Positions 53,256 to 60,881 of a stretch of DNA of 64,000 nt are shown in pieces; within the stretch, counting starts at the first letter, position 1; each line of letters opens with the position of its first letter. This DNA is from Streptomyces spongiicola. Lineage in GTDB: Bacteria; Actinomycetota; Actinomycetes; Streptomycetales; Streptomycetaceae. Under the pieces are notes generated by a model. It saw only the letters and a list, made by a program, of their open reading frames with translations. It did no database searches and was not told the DNA's origin. Location of the stretch: positions 2,181,001-2,245,000 of the forward strand of contig NZ_CP029254.1 in the NCBI RefSeq assembly GCF_003122365.1, in the 5' to 3' direction. The position numbers were made by a program, and so were the translations under genes.

Positions 53256-54043
53256 ACCGCCGCCGCGTCGCCCGGCTGTGCCTGGTGGCGGCCGTGCTGC
53301 TGCTCGCGGGCTGCTCGGGCGGTGCGCCGGAGCCGGACGGAGCCCGCTGGCGGCCGCGGCCCGGCACCGCGTGGCAGTGGCAGCTCGACGGCCGCGCCGA
53401 TCCGTCGTCCGCGGACGTGCCCGTGTACGACATCGACGGCTTCGAGAACAGCGCGCGCGACGTCGCACGGCTGCACCGGGACGGGCGCAAGGTCATCTGC
53501 TACGTCAACGCCGGTGCCTGGGAGCGTTTCCGTCCCGACCAAGGGGACTTCCCGGTCTCCGTACGCGGGCGGCCGAACGGCTGGGAGGGCGAGCGCTGGC
53601 TCGACATCCGCCGGCTGGACGTGCTGCGCCCGCTGATGGAGAGGCGCTTCGACATGTGCCGGGAGAAGGGCTTCGACGCGGTCGAGCCCGATCTGCTGGA
53701 CGCCTACCTCAACGACACCGGATTCCCCCTCACCGCCGCCGACCAGCTCGCCTACAACCGCATGATCGCCCGAATCGCCCATGACCGCGGCCTGTCCGTC
53801 GGGCTGAAGAACGACCTGCCCCAGGTGGCGGAGCTGGTCGGGGACTTCGACTTCGCGGTCAACGAGGAGTGCGCCCAGTACGGCGAGTGCGCGAAGCTCA
53901 CGCCGTTCATCGAGGCCGGGAAGGCGGTGTTCCACGTCGAGTACGCGCTGGCCAACCAGGACTTCTGCGCCGAGTCCCGGCGGCTCGGGCTGTCCTCCAT
54001 GCGCAAGCGGCTGGAGCTGGACGCATGGCGCCGGCCGTGCTGA
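53252..54043 (+). CDS. GH114 endo-alpha-1,4-polygalactosaminidase-like lipoprotein
   Basis: This 263-residue protein begins with a lipoprotein signal (LVAAVLLLAGCSGG), so it should be anchored outside the membrane. The domain follows with WQWQLDGRAD, VPVYDIDGF, VICYVNAGAWERFRPD, WLDIRRLDVLRPLM, GFDAVEPDLLDAY, LSVGLKNDLPQV and FAVNEECAQYGEC. This is the GH114 pattern, in which the Asp of YDID and the Glu of VEPD are the probable catalytic residues. GH114 enzymes such as fungal Ega3 cut alpha-1,4-galactosamine polymers. The GTG overlaps the spherulin-4 gene by 4 bases. It closes the exopolysaccharide cluster. Confidence 0.92.
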   Translation: MNRRRVARLCLVAAVLLLAGCSGGAPEPDGARWRPRPGTAWQWQLDGRADPSSADVPVYDIDGFENSARDVARLHRDGRKVICYVNAGAWERFRPDQGDFPVSVRGRPNGWEGERWLDIRRLDVLRPLMERRFDMCREKGFDAVEPDLLDAYLNDTGFPLTAADQLAYNRMIARIAHDRGLSVGLKNDLPQVAELVGDFDFAVNEECAQYGECAKLTPFIEAGKAVFHVEYALANQDFCAESRRLGLSSMRKRLELDAWRRPC

Positions 54044-54287
54044 ACGGGCCCCGCCGGGTATCCGGGTACCAGGTGGCCAACGGAACAACGGAACAACGGA
54101 CCAGGTGGGTGACCAGGTGGGTGACCGGGCGGAACAGGTGACCAGCCCGGGTACCCGGCGGGCCGAGCGGCCCGTCCGAGCAGCCCGTCCGAGCGGCCCG
54201 TCCGAGCGGCCCGTCCGAGCGGCCCGTCCGAGCGGCCCGTCCGAGCGGCCCCTGCCAGCGGGGCCGGCCGGCGGGGCCGCCGGGCAC
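54044..54287. repeat. Convergent gap with inverted repeat and six 13-bp tandem repeats
   Basis: Six copies of the 13-base unit GAGCGGCCCGTCC (one with a single change) run from 54165 to 54242, followed by a degenerate copy. To the left, 11-base arms CCCGCCGGGTA (54050-54060) and TACCCGGCGGG (54152-54162) face each other across about 90 bases of short AACAACGG and GGTGGGTGACCA repeats. The gap lies between convergent genes and may act as a bidirectional terminator. Confidence 0.85.
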
Positions 54288-55661
54288 TCAGCGGGTGCCC
54301 GGGGAGCGGGGTGTGCCCGGCGGGCCGCCCCCCGCCGAGGGCTCCCGGTCCGCCGGCCCCGGGGCCACGCCGGTGTCCTGGGCCACGCCGGTGTCCTGGG
54401 CCAGGAACTCCACGACGGCGAGCGCGAGGAGCAGCGCGAGGGCCAGCCCGACGACGACCCAGGCGGTGGGGTACGTCCAGAAGAGGTACGCCAGCACGGC
54501 GGCGGCGACCAGCACCCAGGTGATCCACGTCCGGTACCGCCGGACCCAGGGGCCCACGGGGCCGGTGCGCAGGCCCGCGCGGTCCGCCGTGGCCCGGGTG
54601 GCGGCGATACCCGTGGTCCACAGCTGCCGGGCGAGACCCGCGTACCGTCCCGGCCCCGTGAGCCAGGCGGCGAGGGCGACGACGACGCCGAGCATCACGA
54701 TGTTGCGGATCGTGCTGCGCAGGAAGCGGACGAGCGCGTCGTACACGGCCTCCGCCGCGGGCTGGGACACGCCCTGGGGGAGGGAGTCCAGATAGGTCAC
54801 CCGGAAGACCGTCAGCGCCACGCCCAGCAGCGCGGTCGCGACGGCGACCCCGAGCGCGGCCGCCACCAGGGCCCTGCGGCGGTGGGCGGCCAGGAGCACC
54901 CCGGCGGCGATCAGCACCACGCCCACGACCGGCAGCCAGGTGCCCGCGAGCTGGAGCAGCCGGAACCCGGTCTTGACCCGGCCGACGTCCTCGGACTGGA
55001 GGACGGTGAAGTCGGTGTGGATCTCGGGGATGTTCCCGGCGATGGTGAGCCCCCCGTTCACCAGTTGCTGCTTGACCTCCTCGATCACGGGCGCGAGGTC
55101 GATCTGCACCGCGTTGTCGGTGAGCACGATGGCGCCGCCGCCGCTGCCGGTCAGGGCCTTGACGACCGCGGCGTGGATCTCCCGGTTCGCCTCGGTCCAG
55201 ATCCTCCGGAAGACGTCGGAGGCGACGACGTCCTGGACCCGCGCCTGGACGAAGCTGCGTACGGCGTTCTCCAGGGCGCCGCCGACCCCGCCGATCAGGG
55301 CGTCCAGCCGGGGGCGGTCGGCCGGGGCCACCTCCTCGAGCAGCTTGGGGATGTCGATGTTCTCCATCACGACGTCCGTGACCCGGGCCGCGACGGCGGC
55401 CTGCACGGCGGGGTCGGAGGCGAGCGGGGCGACGGTGGCGACATAGCGGTCGGTGTCGGCCACCTCGCTGTCGGCCCAGGCGGCGACCGCGCTCAGCGGG
55501 GCGAGGAGGCAGCCGAGGACGATCAGGACCGCGGCGAGGGCCGAGCGCGCCCGGTGCCGCGGCGGCCGGGACGGGGGCTGCTCCCGCGCCTCCAGGGCCG
55601 CGATCCGGGCGCGCAGCTGCTCCAGGTCGCGCCCCTCGGAGCCGGTGGTTCCGTCCGGCAT
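54288..55661 (-). CDS. Polytopic membrane protein with large extracytoplasmic domain
   Basis: I do not recognise a named family. The 457-residue protein has a short coiled N-terminus (LEQLRARIAALEAREQ) and a first helix at about 43-64. A large domain of about 165 residues follows (TDRYVATVAPLASDPAVQAA, LPKLL-like helices and VIEEVKQQLVNGGLTIAG), then four or five further helices from residue 235 on. It appears as a conserved-type actinobacterial membrane protein. Near the C-terminus AQDTGV is repeated twice, from an 18-bp DNA repeat at 54363-54398. The ATG at 55661 has a GGAGGAG site. Its role is unknown. Confidence 0.82.
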   Translation of the reverse strand: MPDGTTGSEGRDLEQLRARIAALEAREQPPSRPPRHRARSALAAVLIVLGCLLAPLSAVAAWADSEVADTDRYVATVAPLASDPAVQAAVAARVTDVVMENIDIPKLLEEVAPADRPRLDALIGGVGGALENAVRSFVQARVQDVVASDVFRRIWTEANREIHAAVVKALTGSGGGAIVLTDNAVQIDLAPVIEEVKQQLVNGGLTIAGNIPEIHTDFTVLQSEDVGRVKTGFRLLQLAGTWLPVVGVVLIAAGVLLAAHRRRALVAAALGVAVATALLGVALTVFRVTYLDSLPQGVSQPAAEAVYDALVRFLRSTIRNIVMLGVVVALAAWLTGPGRYAGLARQLWTTGIAATRATADRAGLRTGPVGPWVRRYRTWITWVLVAAAVLAYLFWTYPTAWVVVGLALALLLALAVVEFLAQDTGVAQDTGVAPGPADREPSAGGGPPGTPRSPGTR

Positions 55662-55921
55662 GCGCACTCCTCCGCTGTCGGCAGGCTGACCACAGCAGAC
55701 CCCGGGGGCCGGTGGGGCGCGAGCCGGGAGAGGCCGCTCAGGTGAGGCCCGACCCGCAGGCCCGACCCGCCCGGGCGGGTCGGGCGCCCCCGGGGCGCGG
55801 CCGCCACGTCCGTGCGTCCGCGCCCCGGGGCCGCGGCCGCCCGGGCCGGTGGCCGTGCCGGCCCGGGCGGCCGCGGGACGTGCCGAGTTGCCCCCGGCCC
55901 GTCAGGGGCGATCGTTGGTAT

Positions 55922-57994
55922 GTGGACGGAGACGACGCACGACGGGAGTCGGCCATCCTCGACGCACTCTTCACACAGGCACCGTTCGGCCTGTTCCTGT
56001 GTGACGCCGAGCTGCGGGTCGTCCGCTTCAACAGCGCCGCGCGCGGGGTGCACGGCGTCCCTCCCGAGCGGATCCTGGGCAGGACCCTGGCCGAACTCGT
56101 CGACGGCCTCACGGACGAACCGGTCGTCGCGCTGGCGGAGGAGGCGCTGCACACGGGCGCGGTCGTCCGCGACCGCCTGTTCAGCGGCAGGCCCCCGGCC
56201 GACCCCGACCGGGACATGACGGTCTCGGTCTCGCTGTTCCGGCTGGAGGGGGCCGGCGGCGAGCCGATCGGCCTGGCGGTCGTCGTCGAGGACGTCACGG
56301 AACGGGAGGCGGCCCTCGGGCGGCTCTCCCTGCTGAACTCGGCCCGGGAGTCCATCGGCACCAGCCTCGACGCGTACCGCACGGCCGCGGAACTCGTGGA
56401 CGTGCTCGTCCCCGGGCTCGCCGACGCGGCGGCGGTGGACCTCCTCGACGACGCGCTGCGGGGGCGGGCGCTGCAACCCGGTCCCGTGCCCGCGGACACG
56501 CCGCTGCGCCGGGCCGCTTTCCGGTCCGTCCTCGGCGACGAGCGGGGGCCGCCGAAGGGCGCACTGAACACCTTCGGCCCCCACACCCCGTACTCCCAGG
56601 TGCTGAACGACCTGACGCCGCGTCTGATCACCGGCGTCGACGCGGGCGACGCGTGGCTGGGCGCCGACCACTCGCGAGGGGACCCCATCGTGTCCGCGGG
56701 CGTCCACTCCCTCGTCGTGGTGCCGCTGACGCTGCGGGAGACGGTGCTGGGAGTCGCGGCGCTGTACCGCTTCTCGCGTCCCGAGCCGTTCGAGGACAGG
56801 GATCTCGCGCTTGCCGCGGAACTGGTGGCCAAGGCGGCCCTGCACCTCGGCAACGCGTGCAGTTTCGCCCGGGAACGCACCGTGGCCAGGGCGCTCCAGC
56901 AGGGGCTGATGCCGGGGCGGCCGCCGGAGCTGACCGCCGTGGACACGGCCTGCGCGTATCTCCCCGAGAGCGCCGGAGGCGACTGGTACGACGTCATCCC
57001 GCTGTCCGGCGCCAGGGCCGCCCTGGTCGTCGGCGACGTCGCCGGGCACGGCATCGAGGCCGCCGCCACCATGGGCCAGCTGCGCACGGCCCTGCGGACG
57101 CTCGCCCTGCAGGACCTGGAGCCCGCCGAACTGCTGAGCCGGCTCGACGAGACGGCCGCGTTCCTCACCCGGACCCGTTCGCCCGTCGGCCAGGGCGACG
57201 AGACGACGCACGACTACCTCGCCACCTGCGTCTGCGTCGTCTACGACCCGGTGTCCCGGGTGTGCACCGCCGCCCGGGCCGGCCATCCCCTCCCCGTGAT
57301 GCTGGGGCCGGACGGCTCGGCGCTCGAGTTCGACGTACCCTACGGGCCGCCGCTGGGCGCGGCCGGCGCCGGCTACCCGTCCGCGACCACCGTGCTCCCG
57401 GAGTCCACCCTGCTGGCGCTCTACACGAGCGGCCTGATGAACTGCGGCGGCCGGGACGGGGCGACGTCCCTCGAGCGGCTGCACCGGATCCTCGCCCAGC
57501 CCGACGAGTCCCTCGGCCGGCTCTGCGACTCGGCGGTCTACGAACTGGTGCCGCGACTGCCGCGGGAGGACGCCGTGCTGCTGCTCGCCCGGACCCGCGC
57601 GCTGCCCCCCGACCGGGTCACCAGCTGGACGCTGCCCCGGGACGCCTCCGTCGTCTCCACCGCGCGCAGGCTGATCGAGCACCAGCTCCAGGCCTGGGAG
57701 ATGCCGGACGCCGTCTCCGGCACCGAACTGATCGTCAGCGAGCTGCTGTCCAACGCGATCCGCTACGGGCAGGGCCCGATCAGGCTGCGGGTGATCCTCG
57801 ACCGCTCGCTGATCTGCGAGGTGTCGGACACCAGCAGCACCTCACCGCATATGCGCCATGCCACCGAGACGGACGAAGGGGGCCGCGGACTGTTCATCGT
57901 CATGCAGCTCAGTGACCGATGGGGCACCCGGACCACCGGAGACGGCAAGACCATCTGGTCGGAACAGGTGATCCGGCACGGCCCCACCCGGTAG
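55922..57994 (+). CDS. Cytoplasmic SpoIIE-family phosphatase with PAS, GAF and ATPase domains
   Basis: This 690-residue protein has a PAS domain at about 12-125 (ILDALFTQAPFGLFLCDAEL, RILGRTLAELVDGL), then a GAF domain to about 310. The SpoIIE/PP2C phosphatase is at about 320-540 (GGDWYDVIPLSGARAALVVG, VAGHGIEAAATMG, PREDAVLLLARTR). A C-terminal HATPase_c domain follows (SGTELIVSELLSNAIRYG, GGRGLFIVMQL). There are no membrane helices, so it senses an internal signal. I chose the GTG at 55922, just before the PAS domain; the frame is open upstream through GC-rich sequence without similarity. It is the first of three SpoIIE-type genes in 8 kb. Confidence 0.92.
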   Translation: MDGDDARRESAILDALFTQAPFGLFLCDAELRVVRFNSAARGVHGVPPERILGRTLAELVDGLTDEPVVALAEEALHTGAVVRDRLFSGRPPADPDRDMTVSVSLFRLEGAGGEPIGLAVVVEDVTEREAALGRLSLLNSARESIGTSLDAYRTAAELVDVLVPGLADAAAVDLLDDALRGRALQPGPVPADTPLRRAAFRSVLGDERGPPKGALNTFGPHTPYSQVLNDLTPRLITGVDAGDAWLGADHSRGDPIVSAGVHSLVVVPLTLRETVLGVAALYRFSRPEPFEDRDLALAAELVAKAALHLGNACSFARERTVARALQQGLMPGRPPELTAVDTACAYLPESAGGDWYDVIPLSGARAALVVGDVAGHGIEAAATMGQLRTALRTLALQDLEPAELLSRLDETAAFLTRTRSPVGQGDETTHDYLATCVCVVYDPVSRVCTAARAGHPLPVMLGPDGSALEFDVPYGPPLGAAGAGYPSATTVLPESTLLALYTSGLMNCGGRDGATSLERLHRILAQPDESLGRLCDSAVYELVPRLPREDAVLLLARTRALPPDRVTSWTLPRDASVVSTARRLIEHQLQAWEMPDAVSGTELIVSELLSNAIRYGQGPIRLRVILDRSLICEVSDTSSTSPHMRHATETDEGGRGLFIVMQLSDRWGTRTTGDGKTIWSEQVIRHGPTR

Positions 57995-58126
57995 TGTCCA
58001 CGCACACCAGAGCGACCGAGGGCGTTCGCCGCCCTCCGTCCTGACTCGCCCGGCGGGTCCCGGGCGGGACAGCATGGAGGGAGGACGGCCCTCGGCGGCT
58101 GCCCGCGCGAGGAGGCGGAACAATCG

Positions 58127-60574
58127 GTGACCAGGCATCGCTTTGCGTTCTGCGGGGCTGAGCTGGCCGCTGTCTACGTCCTCGCCGGCGGGGGCCGCGA
58201 GCTCCACCTCGCCGAGCTGACCGGCGACCGCGGGATGCTGTACGGCCTGCCGGCGATCACCGCCGTGGAGGGCCACTCCCCCGCCGCCGAGGCCTTCCGC
58301 GCCGGCCGCCCGCTGTGGCTCGACCCGAAGGAACTGGCGGCGTACGCGGAACTCGACCCCCACCACTTCCCCGGCCGCCGCGGGGAGGGTGTGGAGACCA
58401 CGGCCCGGATATCGCTCGGGGCGCTGCCGCTGGGGCGGGGTGCCGGCGAACTGGGCTGCCTGATCGTGGCGGGCGACGTCCCCGAGGGCTTCAGCACCGA
58501 CCGCCGGGCGCTGCTGGAGCTGTACGCCGACCAGGTCGCCGCCGGTCTGGAATCGGCCGCCGCCCGGGTGCCGGGCCGCGCACCGCCGCAGACGCAGCTC
58601 GTACAGGCCGCCCTGGTGCCCCCGCGGGGTGGCGCGTTCATCCTGGAGCTGAGCACCGGCCGCATGGAGGCACACGCGTATGTGCTGGAGCTGCTCGGCA
58701 TACCCGCGGAGGAGTTCGACGGGCGGGTGGAGACCCTGCTGGCCAGCGCGGTCCCCGACGACATCCCGGCGCTGATGCAGATCGTCGAACCGGGGCGGAT
58801 GTCCGCCGCCACCGAGCAGCTGGCCTTCCGGATACGCCGGCCCGGTGGCGAGCTTCGCTGGCTCGGCCTGCGCAGCCGGGTCGAGGTGAACGGCGAGGGG
58901 ACGCCGGAGCGGGTGCTGGGCGTGGTGGCCGACGCCGCGTATCTGCGGCCCACGGCCGACGAGGTCTCGGTGGTGCAGCGGCTGTCGGCCAAGCTGGCGG
59001 GAGCGAGCACCATCCGGGAGGTCAGCCGGCTGGTGGTGGCCGCGCTCCACGGCCCCCTGCGGGCGAGCCGGGTCGCGGTCGCCGAGCGGGAGGGCGACCG
59101 GCTGGTGGTCACCATCCTGGACCCCCCGGAACCCGACGCCTGGCCCGCGGTCTGGCGCTCCGAATGGCGCTCCGACTGGCCGGACCTCTCGATCCACGAC
59201 CTGCCCACGCTCGAGGGCGCGCTGCGCGAGGGGCATGTGAGCCTGTGGCCGGCGGGTGCGGATCTCGAACCGGGACTGGCGGAGATCGGGCGCGGCGGCC
59301 TGGCGGTGCTGCCGCTCCGCGCGGACGGGCGCATGGTGGGGGTGTGCCTGGTCGGGTGGGACGCCGAGCACCGGTTCGACCCGGACGAGCGGTCGCTGCT
59401 GACCGCGACCGCCGCCCTGGTGGGGCAGGCCCTGATGCGGGCGCACGCGCTGGACGCGAGGCACGAGCTGGCCACCATGCTCCAGCGCAGCCTGCTGCCG
59501 AGGAAGCTGCCCGAGCTGCCCGGCGGTGAGGCCGTCGCCCGCTATCTGCCGGCCACGGCGGGACTGGAGGTCGGGGGCGACTGGTACGACGTCATTCCGC
59601 TCGCCGACGGCCATGTGGCACTGGTGATCGGGGATGTGCAGGGGCACAGCGCGGGCGCCGCGACCATCATGGGGCAGATGCGCACGGCCGTCAGGGCGTA
59701 CGCGGTGGAGGGGCATCCGCCGGACGTGGTGGTGGCCCGCGCCAACCGGCTGCTGGTCGGCATGGAGACCGACCTGTTCGCCACCTGCCTCTATGTGGAC
59801 CTCGACATGGAGGAGGGCATCGCCCGCCTGGTGCGGGCCGGTCATCTGCATCCGGTGGTCCGCCACCCCGACGGCAGCACCGAGGAGCTGCTGGTCGAGG
59901 GCGGGCCCCCGCTGGGCGTGCTCGCCGACGAGGACTACCCGATGACGGAGGCGGGTCTGGTGCCCGGCACCCTGCTGACGCTGGTCACGGACGGTCTGGT
60001 GGAGTCGGCCGCCCTGTCGATGGAGGAGGGTGTGCGCCGGGTGTGCGACACCCTCGCCGCGGCCGACCCCTCCGACGCCGGCCGGGTGGCCGACGAGCTG
60101 GTCGTGGGCGTCAACCGGCGCGACGACGACGTGGCCCTGCTGCTGCTCCGCTACGACGGCACCCGGGTGCGGCCGATGCGGACCCACTGGACGGTGTGGC
60201 GGCTGCCCAACGCCGTGATGCACGCCCGCCGCTTCACTGCCCGGACCCTGCGCTCCTGGGGTGTGGAGGAGGAGTTGGACGGGGCCCTGCTGGTCGTGTC
60301 CGAACTGGTCACCAACGCCGTGGCGCACACGCAGGGCGAGGTGCGGCTCGATCTGACGCTGTCCGCCGACCGCCTACGGATCGCGGTGAACGACGCCTCT
60401 CCCCGCAGCCCCGTCAAACCGGCCGACCAGGACTGGGAGGCGACCGGAGGCCGCGGGCTGCTCATCGTCGAGGCCTCGACGGCGTCGTGGGGGGCGGTGC
60501 CGCTCAGCGGAGGCAAGCAGGTGTGGGCGGAGATCCCGCTGGCGCCGCGCGAGCGGCTTCCGCGGGCCGGCTGA
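58127..60574 (+). CDS. Cytoplasmic SpoIIE-family phosphatase with GAF-PAS-GAF input and ATPase domain
   Basis: This 815-residue protein has an N-terminal GAF-like domain (about 8-150), a PAS domain (about 165-275; AHAYVLELLGIPAEEFDGRV) and a second GAF domain (about 285-440). The SpoIIE/PP2C phosphatase is at about 455-660 (GGDWYDVIPLADGHVALVIG, VQGHSAGAATIMGQMRTA, RRDDDVALLLLRYDG). The HATPase_c domain is at about 680-800 (LLVVSELVTNAVAHTQGEV, GGRGLLIVEAS). It is soluble. The GTG at 58127 follows a good GGAGG site. It should act on anti-sigma-factor antagonists; its partners are not in this window. It converges on the paralogue at 60882. Confidence 0.93.
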   Translation: MTRHRFAFCGAELAAVYVLAGGGRELHLAELTGDRGMLYGLPAITAVEGHSPAAEAFRAGRPLWLDPKELAAYAELDPHHFPGRRGEGVETTARISLGALPLGRGAGELGCLIVAGDVPEGFSTDRRALLELYADQVAAGLESAAARVPGRAPPQTQLVQAALVPPRGGAFILELSTGRMEAHAYVLELLGIPAEEFDGRVETLLASAVPDDIPALMQIVEPGRMSAATEQLAFRIRRPGGELRWLGLRSRVEVNGEGTPERVLGVVADAAYLRPTADEVSVVQRLSAKLAGASTIREVSRLVVAALHGPLRASRVAVAEREGDRLVVTILDPPEPDAWPAVWRSEWRSDWPDLSIHDLPTLEGALREGHVSLWPAGADLEPGLAEIGRGGLAVLPLRADGRMVGVCLVGWDAEHRFDPDERSLLTATAALVGQALMRAHALDARHELATMLQRSLLPRKLPELPGGEAVARYLPATAGLEVGGDWYDVIPLADGHVALVIGDVQGHSAGAATIMGQMRTAVRAYAVEGHPPDVVVARANRLLVGMETDLFATCLYVDLDMEEGIARLVRAGHLHPVVRHPDGSTEELLVEGGPPLGVLADEDYPMTEAGLVPGTLLTLVTDGLVESAALSMEEGVRRVCDTLAAADPSDAGRVADELVVGVNRRDDDVALLLLRYDGTRVRPMRTHWTVWRLPNAVMHARRFTARTLRSWGVEEELDGALLVVSELVTNAVAHTQGEVRLDLTLSADRLRIAVNDASPRSPVKPADQDWEATGGRGLLIVEASTASWGAVPLSGGKQVWAEIPLAPRERLPRAG

Positions 60575-60881
60575 GCCGGGCGCCGGGGCGGAAATCCGGT
60601 GCCGTGCCGGTGCGGAACGCCGGTGCTGTGCCGGTGCCGGGAGCGGAGCCCGCCGACGCGGCCGGGACGCGGCGACCGCGGCGGCCCGGACCGGGGCGGA
60701 CGTCGAGCGGCGGTTCGGCGAGCAGCGAGCAGCGGCACGGTCGCCCGCGGCGTCCGGGCACCCCACCGCGCTGCGGCCTCGTGTGCGGCGTGCTCGATCC
60801 CCCGCCGCCTCCCGGTCGCCTTCCAACTGCCTCCGGCGGTCCGGCGGTCCGGCGGAAGGCCGTACGCCCACCCGGGGCGGG
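60575..60881. other. 307-base gap between convergent SpoIIE-type genes
   Basis: I see no gene or clear terminator. The left part contains imperfect GCCGGTGC direct repeats (60597-60650) and CGGTCCGGCGG repeats lie near 60835. Confidence 0.6.

Noticed and set aside
54165..54242. CRISPR-like or attachment-site repeat
   Set aside because: Units are contiguous 13-mers without spacers, and no integrase or tRNA gene is nearby.
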